From positions 45,394,001-45,458,000 of the forward strand of contig JAZHRO010000050.1 in the NCBI GenBank assembly GCA_037157565.1: 64,000 nt of DNA, given 5' to 3'. The notes under the pieces were generated by a model. It saw only the letters and a list, made by a program, of their open reading frames with translations, did not search any database and had not been told where the DNA came from. Both the position numbers and the translations under genes were made by a program. The stretch's first letter is position 1. Every line of letters starts with the position of its first letter. The stretch is from Thalassia testudinum (taxonomy: Eukaryota > Streptophyta > Magnoliopsida > Alismatales > Hydrocharitaceae). Below are positions 45,334-56,770 of the stretch, piece after piece.

Positions 45334-46644
45334 ACTCAGCGCTTCTTGGGAGGCAACCCAGCGGATTCAGACTGATCTGGTAGTTTACGTCACTCAGGTA
45401 CTATCTTTTTGAACCCTTCTGCATCCATGCACCTGCCAATGAGGACATTGTCCAACTTGAGCATGGGGGGGATGGTAAATTGCATAATCCTGAGCTTAAT
45501 TAATCAGTCTGAATGAATAAATTAATTGATTAAAAAAAAAAAAAATTGAATTTAGGAAGAAAAACTTAGGCATTAGAAACTTGTCAATAGTGGGAAATAA
45601 TACAAAAAGAACTTAAACGCTTAGACTTTTCAGGCCTTCAGGCTTAATCAGCCCTAGTGTCCATTAAAATATGGATTTAGCGGCGAATCCTTGCAACTTT
45701 AAGCTATTCTAATCCACCTAATAAATAAGGTAATAAGTATACGACTTATCAACTCACCCTCTAACTCAGGAAAACTTTGAGTCTAAGCATCTACACACAT
45801 TTTTGCACAGACTCACTTCTTGGAGATTTTGACAGAAATTGGGTAGCTAATGAACTCTCTAGGGTGGTATGGCTGGCAAGTTGTCGTGGGTAACAGCCCA
45901 TTGGCAGGTTGTCCAGAACCCAGCCACAGGCCATTTCTTTTTCGCTGCCTCTAGGTACATTTGAGATTAGGGAAGCCACCTACGAAGAAAAAAAAAAAAA
46001 AAAAAAAAGAAGAAAAGAAAATAAACCACACTTCACCGCACAAGTATGGCTGGCAAGTGATCGTGGGTAACAGCCCATTGGTCGGTTGTCCAGAGCCCAG
46101 CTCAATAATTGCACAAAAAAGACCAAAACACCTAAGGACGAAGCGGGGAAGTAGTACAAGCCGGGGAGATATACACTGGAAAATCCTTGTGTTGACCCCA
46201 AGTAAAATGAACGTAGGGAGAAAGCTACCAGTCGAACAAATACACCTTCAGGCAAAAATTTATTTTCTTTTCCGGACACCTAGAGGCGTAGAAACTCGAA
46301 GTCTGTCTCAATTACCGTTAAGTGAGTCTATCACAACATTCACACCAAGATGCTTAGCACTTAGGGTTTTGACCGAGTTTTGGGTGGGTTGGGTAGCCGT
46401 AAAAAGTTACCAACCCACACTGAATTCTAAAAATTCTAAAAAGACATATATAGATATATACGTATACATAAGTATAGTTATATATACAAAGCAAGGATTT
46501 GGGCGATTCGTATTTTGGCAGACACCCGGGCGCTGCTTAGTCTTTGTAGATTAAGATCTTCGTATAGTTCCTCTTATTGACAAGTAACGAAGTGCCTAAG
46601 CAATTACTTCTTGAATTCGCCAAAGAAATAAAGGCTAGAATAAA
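45334..46644 (+). other. Element F: 3' untranslated region
   Basis: Hairpin TGGG-AGGCAA-CCCA (45347-45360); upstream polypurine module CAATG-AGGA-CATTG (45437-45450) and GAGCATGGGGGGGATGG (from 45459). A box of about 55 bases containing GGGTAACAGCCCATTGG occurs twice (about 45868-45925 and 46046-46101), as in element E. An A-run lies at about 45988-46008. A frame at 45961-46554 is open by chance; its counterpart in E is not. Confidence 0.75.
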
Positions 46645-46681
46645 CCTTGCAAGGGACTAGCAAGGAGTAAGCATGGGGGTA
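46645..46681 (+). promoter_or_regulatory. Element F: hairpin and 3' polypurine tract
   Basis: CCTTGC (46645-46650), loop AAGGGACTA, GCAAGG (46660-46665), then AAGCATGGGGGTA (46669-46681). Two outer T-A pairs of the hairpin in other elements are C-G here on both arms. Confidence 0.85.
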
Positions 46682-48091
46682 TGATAACACCACGCAAGGG
46701 GGTAGTAATTAGGTTGAATATGACCCATCTTTAGAATAAAAGGCACAACATAAAGTAGAATAGGAGCATTGCATGCATCAAGTACCAAGATTGCTTATAA
46801 ACTGTATTAATGGCCATTTGTGTAAAGCATTTGTCAAAGCAGGCCTCAGATGAGCAATCGGACCACACGGATGGAATCAGGACGACGAACGGAGTCTAAC
46901 GGACTCAAGATCGGCCAAATCCGACATCCGGAGCTCCCACAATGGGCCCAAGAAATCCTGACCGTTGATCTGGAGATCAACGGCCCAGAACGCGCCACGT
47001 CGCCCCGCCCCCGCCGCTCGCACGCCCCCAAGCCAGCCAAGGACGAATCTCGGCCGTTGATCTTCGATCGAACGGCCGAGATCCACGCGCTCGCCCGCGG
47101 TCGCCGCGACAAAGCGCGGGCGTGGCGCAACGGTTAGCGCGCACGCCCGCGTCGCGGCGACACGCGTTCGAATCGCGCGGAGCGGAAATCAATTGCGAGC
47201 GAAGGGAGCGGCAAAATTGAGCCGCGCGATCAGCAGCGAGCGGCTAGGATTGCGCCACGCGGCGCGACGACAGCGCCCCACCTCCCACGTGCGCGCGCAC
47301 GCCGGGCGGAAACGCGCGCGCGCACGCGCGCCCGAAGCGCGATCTCAGCACGAGCGCGGGAGGATCTCAGCCGTCCGATCTTCGATCGGATGGCTCTCGT
47401 TCATCATCCACGGATCGCGCTTGGAGAGAGAGAGGGGGAGGGCGGCTGACCGGCGGCAGAAGGCCTTCACCGACGTATCTGGAAGCGATTTTAGCGACGT
47501 TCTGGATGTCGCTAAAGCACATTCTTCTTTTAAGAAGCCCTTAACTCTATTTAAACCCCCTTATACTACCATTCAAGGCATCCTCTCCCACTTGCAACTA
47601 CTCCACTCCTCTCCTAGCTAGTCTTAGGCACTCTTGTAATCGCCGGAGACGACGAGCCGCCGACGGAGCCTCCTCCACCGCCGTGGCTACCTCGTCGCTC
47701 TCCACTCTCTCTACCTCTCTCTCTCTCTCTTTTGAGCTTTCATTTACTTTTGTTGAAGCATGTATTTAATATTGTAAACCATGAACTATGAATGCATGTT
47801 TAATGAAATTATTTTCCATTTAGTTTCCATTTTACTTTCTGTTTAAAGTGCATGATCAAAACCAAGAGCTTTCTAACCCTAAAACTCTCTCTCTATCTCT
47901 CGCTTTTCAAAACCGTCTCTTTCGCAAGCAAAACTCCGCCTTTTTCGTGACAACAAGTGGTAAACAAAATCCGATTTCCACGCCTCCCTGAGATCGACAC
48001 TCGAACTCACCTCCGTTTACTTCTTTTAAAATCGACGTATCAAGTGCAACTATAACGACACCTCTTAACACACACGCACGAAGGCACGTCA
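46682..48091 (+). repeat. Element F: 3' LTR
   Basis: Matches 31170-32603 with about 2-3 % substitutions and a shorter GC tandem repeat. TATTTAAA at 47548-47555. Confidence 0.93.
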
Positions 48092-48096
48092 AAAGC
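48092..48096 (+). repeat. Target-site duplication of element F, right copy
   Basis: AAAGC, identical to 31165-31169. Confidence 0.9.
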
Positions 48097-48334
48097 AGCC
48101 TACACTCTTTCAGATCCAAATCCTTGATGACTGTCAAGGCTTCCCTCCTCTTCTAGTCTCTAATAAGATTCACAGCCTGCCCATATTCCTTCAACATTTC
48201 ACGCAGACCAGCCAGTTTTGAAGAAAACTGCTGTATGGCAGTAACTTGAACAACCTTGCTTTGCCACCACTGAGAAACCATTTGCATGAATCCATCTTCC
48301 CTAAGCCAAGATCTCCTGAGTTTGAAGTATGATC
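48097..48334 (-). pseudogene. LINE: ORF2 segment between endonuclease and linker
   Basis: Continues the LINE beyond element F. The minus strand encodes a stretch with LREDGFMQMVSQWWQSKVVQ and, toward the F border, KRREALTVIKDLDLKECRL, as expected ahead of the linker at 30852-31164; one in-frame stop lies between them. The next part of the LINE is cut by element C at 48335 and lies right of the window. Confidence 0.7.
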
Positions 48335-50649
48335 TGATGGGTCGGCCCGAATAGGTTGTTAATATGATATTTTTATCGTTGAAATGTGTATAGTGGTTAA
48401 CCTAATTTGGACCTAACCATCTCTTTACAAAATTTTTAACCTGGCCTAATTGATTTTATCTTGTCACTTTTAGGCCCAGGGTTGAACACAGGGAAGTGGG
48501 GTTAAAGTCGAGTTTCTACGTTTTCCTTAAAATGCGTCTCTTCCGTTCGTTTATTGTGTTTTTGGTGTTTTTCTTATTTAGGTTTTTTTATGGTAATCCT
48601 TGTTCTTGAGGCACACCCTCAAAATTGTGTCCTTGGCTTTTAGCCAAACAGAGTCCCAAAACAAGTCTTGCTACTCGCAAGATGAGGTACCTGCAAGTCA
48701 AAGATTATCTTTTCTTTTTTATGTATTTTTTTTATCTTTTTACTAACAGAAAAGCAAATAGACAGAAAGTAAATATAGTATGTATATATATATATGTAGT
48801 ATATATATAAAGGGGTGGGGGTGGCGATGGAGTGTAGCACTATGTCGAGTCAGTCGACGTCTAGAGAGACGCAACCAACACGACTAGGTGCCGCGTGGAG
48901 TGTGGATGGAGGATGGATGATGTATGGGACCACGCTTTTTTTGTACGCGTGTATCAGGGAATATCAGCAACTGGTGCAGATATCCCCGCGATACAGCGTA
49001 TAATAAAAAACATGAAAATATATGTACATATGTATGTATATAAGTAAATATATCTATATATATATATATAAATGTATAGTTATATATGTATAGATATATA
49101 TATATAGATATATATGTGTATATATATGTATATAAGTATATATATATATTACTATATATATGTATATATATATGTATATAGATATGTATATATATATATA
49201 TGTATATAGGTATATATGCCTATATATATATAAGTATATGTATAAGTATATAGATGTATATATAAGTAGATATATATATATATTATATATATATGTATAT
49301 ATATTATATATATGTGTATGTATACATAACTATATAGATATACTATGTATATATATATATATATGTATGTCTATATATATATATTTATATATATAGTACT
49401 ATAAGTGTGTGAGTGTGTGTGTATGTGTTGGTATAGGTGTGTGTGCGTCGGTGAATGTGTGTGTGTGTGCGTTGCTGTGAGTGTGTGTCTGTTAGTGAGT
49501 AAAAAAGAGAGACAGAGAGAGAGAATACGTGAGAGAGAGCGGGAGCGGGCGGGAGAGATCAGCAAAGAGAGAGAGCGGGCGAGCGAAAGATCGCGGATGC
49601 GCGAGTTAAGACGTCTGCCGCCTCCGGCAGACGTCTGACGCTGCGTCGTCTGAAGGCGGAGGCAAACGTCTGAAGACGACAGGTGCGGGCGCGGCTTCGC
49701 GTAGGGTTCCTGCAGGCGTGCGCGAAGGCGACGGGCGGGCGAAGGCGTGGAGGAGCGAGCGTGGAGGAGGTCTGCAGGTGGTCGCGGAGGGTCGCGGAGG
49801 AGGGCAGGGGGCGACGCGAGGCCGTAGCCGGCCGCTGCAGTGCGCGCGGCGGACAGCTACAGGTGCAACTGCGGGGACGTCAGGACGGAGGTTGAGCGGG
49901 GAATGGCCCTGCAGGGGCGCGCGAAGTCGACGGGCGGCTGCGGGGACGGTCGCGGAGGAGCGGGAGGACCTGCTGCTGCTAGGCTGCTACGCTGCTGCTG
50001 CCGTGGCTCCAAGCTTCGAAGCTTGGAGCGGCGGCAATGGCGTTAAAGAGAAAAAAAATGAAGCGAGGGAATGCACCACGCCCACCGGCTCGTCGAAGAG
50101 CTGGGCGGTGGTGCTCCCACTGTGGTGGTGTGCACCACAGTGGGTTCTCCTACTCGTCGGGTGCCTCCTCGACGGAGGGCCGACGTATGGGAGGGAAGAC
50201 GGTGGAGAAGATGGCTACGGGTTTGTTTCGTTGCTGCAGCAGCCTCCGTTGCGAGGATGAAGCTGCAGCTACTTATAGAGGAGGAGAGAGTGGCGTGCCG
50301 GCTGCAGCAGGGAGAGGGTGCGCAAGTTGCAGCTATAGGGAGCGGCGTTAGCAGGGAGAAGTGACAGGAAGAAGTGCTGCGTTGCATGCAGCTGCGGGAA
50401 GAGTGCAGCCGCGGGAAGGAGAGAAAAGAAGAAATCAAGAGGAAAAATAAAAAGAGGGTGATTTTGCAAGGAGGCACTTGAAGAAAAATGTAACTATGCA
50501 GGCGATTGTTTCACTCCTCTTCCTCTCTTGATTAAATGCATGCATGCAACCGTTTTTACAAATGTGGCTATAGGATTATAATATACATAGTTAATGCTAG
50601 AAAATAGCATAAGAAGGCGTTATTATAGGCGTGTTTTGAGGTGCAAACA
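48335..50649 (-). repeat. Element C: 3' LTR
   Basis: 2,315 bp. On the minus strand it starts TGTTTGCACCTCAAAACACG and ends CGGGCCGACCCATCA. AT block at about 49015-49400; hairpin CCCACTGTGGTG/CACCACAGTGGG at 50116-50144. Two extra bases (TA) lie between it and the polypurine tract. Confidence 0.92.
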
Positions 50650-50651
50650 TA

Positions 50652-50688
50652 TACCCCCATGCCTATCTTTTGCTAGTCCCTAGCAAAA
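50652..50688 (-). promoter_or_regulatory. Element C: hairpin and 3' polypurine tract
   Basis: On the minus strand TTTTGCTAG-GGA-CTAGCAAAA (50668-50688) then GGCATGGGGGTA (50652-50663). Confidence 0.85.
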
Positions 50689-51663
50689 CTGTATTTAGAA
50701 ATGATCTTAAGCTAAAGATTTTCTTCTGAGGTGATATCGGTGTGTTTATTATCGGATATTGTGAGAACTAATTGTAGAGAAGATTACCAGTACTTTAAGT
50801 CTTACATGATAAAGATCATCTCTCAACTAACCAGGACTCTTGATATTTAAACCCTAAATACGATTTCCAAGACCCAGGAGGTTTTGTCGTACTCGAGAGC
50901 TCAAGAGGTTATGGTTTGTGCATAGTGAAGGATCAAGACTGACCAGATGAACATTAAGACTCAATCCCAGGGTTTCACGAATTTTTAAGTACAGGTTGGT
51001 CCCAGTTTCAGCTCATGTCTTCGAATTGACCCTTAAGATGATGACGGAAAACTCAACTCCCATTTTCTGATTTTTTTTTTTTTGTGGCTCACCGAAAAAC
51101 AAAGTATACAGACATTCATCTTTTTTTTTTTTTTTTGACAACTCTTGTTTTCTCTTTCTTTTTTTTTGTTTTTTTTGTTTTTTTTTACTTTTTTCTTTTT
51201 TTTGAAACATGTGTCAGTATATCTCTTACAACACATTTTGAAAGAGCACACTTTTTTTTTCTTTTTGGTGGGAGAGTTTCTTTTTGGTGGAAAGAGTCGC
51301 TCCTAAACACAAGACTAAAGCCTGGGATAAAAAGTCTACCTGCGTGCACAGGTAAGGACTCCACCTTCCCTAATGAACACTAGGGTTGGATCTTATGTTC
51401 ACCTGGCCTTTCCTGATATGTGTAGTGTGAACCACGTTTACTTAAGCTCTCAAGTAAAAGTAAACCAACGGATCTTGTACTTGTGTCTCAGGTACAAGAA
51501 TACATCCTTAGTTAGGAGAGATCTTGATCTATTTTGTCAATGCTTTAAGTGAATTAAGCCGAGCCTGAGCGAATCAAGCTTTTGTGGCCTGGAAAGTCTT
51601 CAAAACAGAGGTTGAATATCCATAAACACTTATTGCCTTTTTGTTTCAGCTTTCAAATCATTA
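50689..51663 (-). other. Element C: 3' untranslated region
   Basis: Matches the 3' UTR of B (23500-24457) reversed, with A/T-rich runs at 51070-51200. No frame of its own. The upstream polypurine module (GGCATGGGGGGGTGG, 51793-51807) now lies inside the extended chimeric frame. Confidence 0.75.
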
Positions 51664-53268
51664 CTAAACACCATTTATTATTATTATATATATATATTTT
51701 TTTTTTTTCTTCTTTTTTCTTTTTCTTGCATATTTATAAATAGGTGGTAATTGTCTGATACCATAAAATACCCAGATCCTATGGATGCCTATCCACCCCC
51801 CCATGCCAAACAATGCTATGTCCTCATATGCATGCAGGGAAAGGCAGAGAACGGACGACAGATCGGGTAACAGGAGCTGAGGTTCAGGGTATAAATCAGG
51901 GTGGAAGGGTGGGTGGATGGTGGGTGGTGAAGAGAAAAGCGAAGTAATCGCGATAGAGGCATGAAAAGTAATGGTGGATGGTGAGAGATTTGGCGTTTTC
52001 TGGGATGAGAGTGTCCTAGGCAGATCAGAAAACAGATCAGGAAGAGAAAGTTGGCCCTTAGATTGGCCAAGAAGGGGGGCTTTTTGGATAGAAGGATCCA
52101 AAAGGGAATAGCCCCGGTGAGTAAGATGTGGGCTCAAGGTCCCAGTGTGGATTTGCAAATCCGCCTGATTTAGCGGGAAAGAAAGGGCAATCCGGTCTTC
52201 CATAGTGTGGACCGGCGGTGAGCAGCCCGGCGATGACTCAGACCACAAGGTATGGGAAGTGGAAAAAACCTCGTCAGAAGTCTGGTCAGGAGAAGGTACA
52301 GGAATAGGGAGGGATTGGGGAATGTCACAGTTTGTGTTGGTCAGGCAGTCGTCAGGTAATTCGCAGCAGTCTGAATCGGCTCCAATTAGTTCGATACACG
52401 TACTGACAGTCACGTCCTCGTCAGACGTGTCATCCTTGATGTGATCACTATCAGCATAAGAGTGCGGTGCTGCAGCGGGATTAACCTGAAATCCCGGAGG
52501 AATACTCGGAGCTTGAAGAATTTGATGAACCTGTTCCTGAGAAGGTTGTACCTGTGGTTGCGGACCACAGGGTACAAAGTTTTGCGGGTTTGGAACAGGT
52601 TGGGCGGGAAAAGTGTCCTGAGATCGAGTCGCCATGCTTAGTTGACTGATCTCAGCATTCTGCTGCGCCAAATGCTGAAGAGAGGTCATGTTTTCTTTAT
52701 GGCGCTTTGACATTTCCGTCATCATTCGCATCAATTTATCAAGAGGTTTTGATGCGTGTTTGGTTTTCTGCACACAAGGGCCTGATGGCAGATATGCCAT
52801 AGGATTAGACTGGGCCCTTGGGATGACGGGTGCGGACGATCGCATTGGTCCACCAGCGGGGTTTCGACGCTGCGGGTTGTTGGACCATGCAAAATTGGGA
52901 TGATTGTGCCACCCTAGGTTATACGTGGCAGAAAACGGGTTGTTCCCCAGGGTGCAGGCATCTTCTATGCCAGAAGACGTGTCCGCATATGTGTCCAAGT
53001 ACACGGAGGCTTGGTCCTCCGTGTTGAAATACTGGCTCGCAGAAGCCAGTTCCACATGACTTACCGAGTCGCTTGGCGTGACACTCGATAAGGAAGGTCT
53101 TGCAGGGTTTCTCAGGATAAGCCTGGTGTTGAAAGAATTGGAATTGTGACGAAGTGGTGAGGTGGGGGTGTGTGCCATGTTTGTGGAGGAGGAGGACGAT
53201 TCGGCTCTTTTTCTAGATTTATCAGTCAATACAAGCAATTCAGGGTTTTGTGACCTCCTCCCAAACAT
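51664..53268 (-). CDS. Element C: chimeric 534-aa gag-tail/spacer protein
   Basis: Starts MFGRRSQNPELL as in D. After residue 32 it jumps to the counterpart of D residue 354 (capsid core missing); ATGGC is present at both ends of the deleted segment in D. It then follows D through the Pro-rich and coiled-coil region to AAAPHSY (D 595) and jumps to DDTSDED (D about 891), losing the gag/pro boundary and protease, with a few new residues (ADSDH). It follows the pre-RT spacer to about D 1047 and jumps into the former 3' UTR, which is read in frame to a Lys-rich end. All three junctions keep the frame and no stop lies within 534 codons. No catalytic domain remains. Whether it is translated is unknown; the 3' UTR-derived end is probably accidental. 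Confidence 0.7.
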   Translation of the reverse strand: MFGRRSQNPELLVLTDKSRKRAESSSSSTNMAHTPTSPLRHNSNSFNTRLILRNPARPSLSSVTPSDSVSHVELASASQYFNTEDQASVYLDTYADTSSGIEDACTLGNNPFSATYNLGWHNHPNFAWSNNPQRRNPAGGPMRSSAPVIPRAQSNPMAYLPSGPCVQKTKHASKPLDKLMRMMTEMSKRHKENMTSLQHLAQQNAEISQLSMATRSQDTFPAQPVPNPQNFVPCGPQPQVQPSQEQVHQILQAPSIPPGFQVNPAAAPHSYADSDHIKDDTSDEDVTVSTCIELIGADSDCCELPDDCLTNTNCDIPQSLPIPVPSPDQTSDEVFSTSHTLWSESSPGCSPPVHTMEDRIALSFPLNQADLQIHTGTLSPHLTHRGYSLLDPSIQKAPLLGQSKGQLSLPDLFSDLPRTLSSQKTPNLSPSTITFHASIAITSLFSSPPTIHPPFHPDLYPEPQLLLPDLSSVLCLSLHAYEDIALFGMGGWIGIHRIWVFYGIRQLPPIYKYARKRKKKKKKKYIYIIIINGV

Positions 53269-54644
53269 GCACTACCGGAGGAAGAGTTGAGGAGATGAGT
53301 AGGGAAAAGAGATGAGAGAAATGACGCCGCAAAGGTACACTTGATTACAAATCAATACAATCAAGTTCCTAACCTCGACAGTGTTCCCTTAGTCTTAAAG
53401 ATCTAAGTTACCTACTATCACGAACTACGGAACCGAATGCGAGCACCGCGGAACCACCGGGCCAGATTGAAAGGCCGTTTGCCCCAGTCTTGGACACCCG
53501 ATAGCACGCGGGAACTCTCACCAGCACGTAGCCGCTACACGTAGGTAGTTAGACCTCCAATCCTAAAAAAGGGTCAAGTTACTACCAATTTTAATTAGAG
53601 GCTTAGGGTCAAGTGCTTTTGGAATGTGAAGGGCGTTGTTTACGGGTAATGCCCAAGTGATTGATTTTAAGAGTGTGTAAGAACAAGCATGCAACAGGGA
53701 AATCTCCCCGAATTGAAGTTTAATTGGTGAATGGTTTTTAGAGTTCAACCTTTAGTAGTATGAATTTTAGGATTTTGCTGAATTACCAATTCAACCAATC
53801 TCCGGGTTTTGCAAGAATACAGGTTTTTTTTTTTCTAAAGCCCAAGAAACCCTTCTTCAATTATCAGTTAGTTAATGCATGCTAAAATGCAATGGGCTAC
53901 CCTAAATGGAGATTTCTATGTGTGGATGCGCGAATCAATTTTATACCAATGTGAAAGGGAGCTAAAGCACTTCAATTCAAGTGCTCCCAATCACCAAAAA
54001 GATATCCACACACAAGGCTTCAACCAACAGATAAAGAAACTAAAATTGTTGGGGTTGAAGTATTCAGGATCGAATCACAGGCAAGTTTGAAAAGTCGTGG
54101 TGGGGTTGGAATCAACTCAATTCCAAGTCTCCCCACCAAAAATGTGATCCTGAATTAAAGATAAGTGAGGCAAAAGAGGGATACAAGCAATCTTTTTCTT
54201 TGCCTCAAAGAATACTTCCCACGGCGAAAAATCTAAGAATCAAGATTCTCGGATTTTCGCTTTGCGAAGTAAGGCGGGAAATCCCGGGGCAGTGGGAGTG
54301 AAGACAACCAATCAATTAAGTGAATTTTAATCCACTTGCCCTCAAGAAATCCCAAGAAGTTTTTCTAGTTTTTAGTTTAAAAATTTTTTTTTTTATTGTG
54401 GTGGCAAGTTAACCCTAATTTGATGAGAAAAGAAAACCTACTTGTTCGGCAACGTGTGCGAAGCTCCAATGCGATGTCGGCGTCTTCACGCTCTCGTTCC
54501 CGCCTTTGATCTGCTCACGTCCTCGACTTCGTCAGCCTTCTTCTCCTTCCACCAGGTTCACCTGCACACCAAAAACAACAATACCCGTGAAGAAGAAGAG
54601 ACAAATTTAAAGGAATTGGATAGAAACTTACTCGAAAGCGCACC
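53269..54644 (-). other. Element C: untranslated leader
   Basis: About 1.4 kb matching the leader of D (58907-60291) over its length, reversed. No conserved frame. Confidence 0.8.
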
Positions 54645-54662
54645 TCCCCGGCAACGGTGCCA
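54645..54662 (-). promoter_or_regulatory. Primer-binding site, element C
   Basis: Minus strand TGGCACCGTTGCCGGGGA: tRNA-Asp complement with one change, nine bases from the LTR. Confidence 0.9.
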
Positions 54663-54671
54663 GAAAAGTTA

Positions 54672-56260
54672 TGATGGGTCGGCCCGAATAGGTTGTTAAT
54701 ATGATATTTTTATCGTTGAAATGTGTATAGTGGTTAACCTAATTTGGACCTAACCATCTCTTTACAAAATTTTTAACCTGGCCTAATTGATTTTATCTTG
54801 TCACTTTTAGGCCCAGGGTCGAACACAGGGAAGTGGGGTTAAAGTCGAGTTTCTACGTTTTCCTTAAAACGCGTCTCTTCCGTTCGTTTATTGTGTTTTT
54901 GGTGTTTTTCTTATTTAGGTTTTTTTTATGGTAATCCTTGTTCTTAAGGCACACCCTCAAAATTGTGTCCTTGGCTTTTAGCCAAACAGAGTCCCAAAAC
55001 AAGTCTTGCTACTCGCAAGACGAGGTACCTGCAAGTCAAAGATTATCTTTTCTTTTTTATGTATTTTTTTTTATCTTTTTACTAACAGAAAAGCAAATAG
55101 ACAGAAAGTAAATATAGTATGTATATATATATATGTAGTATATATATAAAGGGGTGGGGATGGAGGTGGCGATGGAGTGTAGCACTATGTCGAGTCAGTC
55201 GACGTCTAGAGAGACGCAACCAACACGACTAGGTGCCGCGTGGAGTGTGGATGGAGGATGGATGATGTATGGGACCACGCTTTTTTTGTACGCATGTATC
55301 AGGGAATATCAGCAACTGGTGCAGATATCCCCGCGATACAGCGTATAATAAATAACATGAAAATATATATACATATGTATGTATATAAGTAAATATATCT
55401 ATATATATATATATAAATGTATAGTTATATATGTATAGATATATATATATATAGATATATATGTGTATATATATGTATATAAGTATATATATATATATTA
55501 CTATATATATGTATATATATATGTATATAGATATGTATATATATATATGTATATAAGTATATATGCCTATATATATATAAGTATATGTATAAGTATATAG
55601 ATGTATATATAAGTAGATATATATATATATATTATATATATGTATATATATTATATATATGTCTATGTATACATAACTATATAGATATACTATGTATATA
55701 TATATATATATATATGTATGTCTATATATATATATTTATATATATAGTACTATAAGTGTGTGAGTGTGTGTGTATGTGTTGGTATAGGTGTGTGTGCGTC
55801 GGTGAATGTGTGTGTGTGCGTTGCTGTGAGTGTGTGTCTGTTAGTGAGTAAAAGAGAGAGAGAGAGAGAGAGAATACGTGAGAGAGAGCGGGAGCGGGCG
55901 GGAGAGATCAGCAGAGAGAGAGAGCGGGCGAGCGAAAGATCGCGGATGCGCGAGTTAAGACGTCTGCCGCCTCCGGCGGACGTCTGACGCCGCGTCGTCT
56001 GAAGGCGGAGGCAGACGTCTGAAGACGGCGGGTGCGGGCGCGGCTTCGCGTAGGGTTCCTGCAATCGTGCGCGAAGGCGACGGGCGGGCGAAGGCGTGGA
56101 GGAGCGAGCGTGGAGGAGGTCTGCAGGTGGTCGCGGAGGGTCGCGGAGGAGGGCAGGGGGCGGCGCGAGGCCGGAGCCGGCCGCTGCAGTGCGCGCGGCG
56201 GACGGCTACAGGTGCAACTGCGGGGACGTCAGGACGGAGGTTGAGCGGGGAATGGCCCTG
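54672..56260 (-). repeat. Element C: 5' LTR, interrupted by element D
   Basis: Matches 48335 to about 49905 closely. It stops at AATGGCCCTG, where the 3' LTR continues CAGGGGCGCG; there element D starts. The remainder is right of the window. Confidence 0.92.
56256..56260 (+). repeat. Candidate target-site duplication of element D, left copy
   Basis: CCCTG directly precedes the D LTR; the matching copy would lie after the 3' LTR outside the window. Confidence 0.5.
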
Positions 56261-56770
56261 TGTTTGCACCTCAAAACACGCCTGTAATAACGCCTTCTTG
56301 TGCTATTTTCTAGCATTAACATTGCATAATAGGATCCTGTAATCGCATTTGTAAAAACACTTGCATGCATGCATTTAATCAAGAGAGGAAGAGGAGTGAA
56401 ACAATCGCCTACATAGTTACATTTTTCTTCAAGTGCCTCCTTGCAAAATCACCCTCTTTTTATTTTTCCTCTTGATTTCTTCTTTTCTCTCCTTCCCGCG
56501 GCTGCACTCTTCCCGCAGCTGCATGCAGCAGCCCGCAGCACTTCTTCCCGTCACTTCTCCCTGCCAACGCCGCTCCCTATAGCTGCAACTCGCACACCCT
56601 CTCCCTGCTGCAGCCGACACACCATTCTCCCCTCCTCTATAAGTAGCTGCAGCTTCATCCTCGCGACGCAGCTGCTGCAGCTGCTGAAAAAACCCGCAGC
56701 CATCTTCTCCACCGCTCTCCCCTCCCATACGTCGGCCCTCCGTCGAGGAGGCACCCGGCGAGCAGGAGAA

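Larger units (their letters stand above)
31170..48091 (+). mobile_element. Element F: pol-less LTR retrotransposon interrupted by G
   Basis: 5' LTR 31170-32603, tRNA-Asp primer site, leader, one coding region (33727-35173 continued at 45067-45333), 3' UTR and 3' LTR 46682-48091, with a perfect AAAGC duplication. Without G it is about 7 kb. No capsid core, protease, RT or integrase is recognised, so it depends on proteins from elsewhere. Its 3' UTR matches that of the pol-bearing element E. By hand count its LTRs differ by roughly 30-35 substitutions in 1.4 kb. Confidence 0.88.
48335..56260 (-). mobile_element. Element C: internally deleted derivative of the B/D superfamily
   Basis: Minus orientation: 5' LTR 54672-56260 (rest beyond element D), primer site 54645-54662, leader, chimeric frame 53268-51664, 3' UTR, polypurine module and 3' LTR 48335-50649. 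The left candidate target duplication is TGATC (48330-48334); the right copy is outside the window. It lacks capsid, protease, RT, RNase H and integrase but keeps all signals needed in cis. The two LTRs are nearly identical where both are visible. Confidence 0.9.

Noticed and set aside
45961..46554. A 197-codon frame in the 3' UTR of F
   Set aside because: It begins in an A-run and crosses the duplicated box; the homologous part of E is not open, and it resembles no known protein.
47907..48137. A minus-strand gene across the F/LINE border
   Set aside because: The frame crosses the insertion border and joins LTR sequence to LINE sequence by chance.
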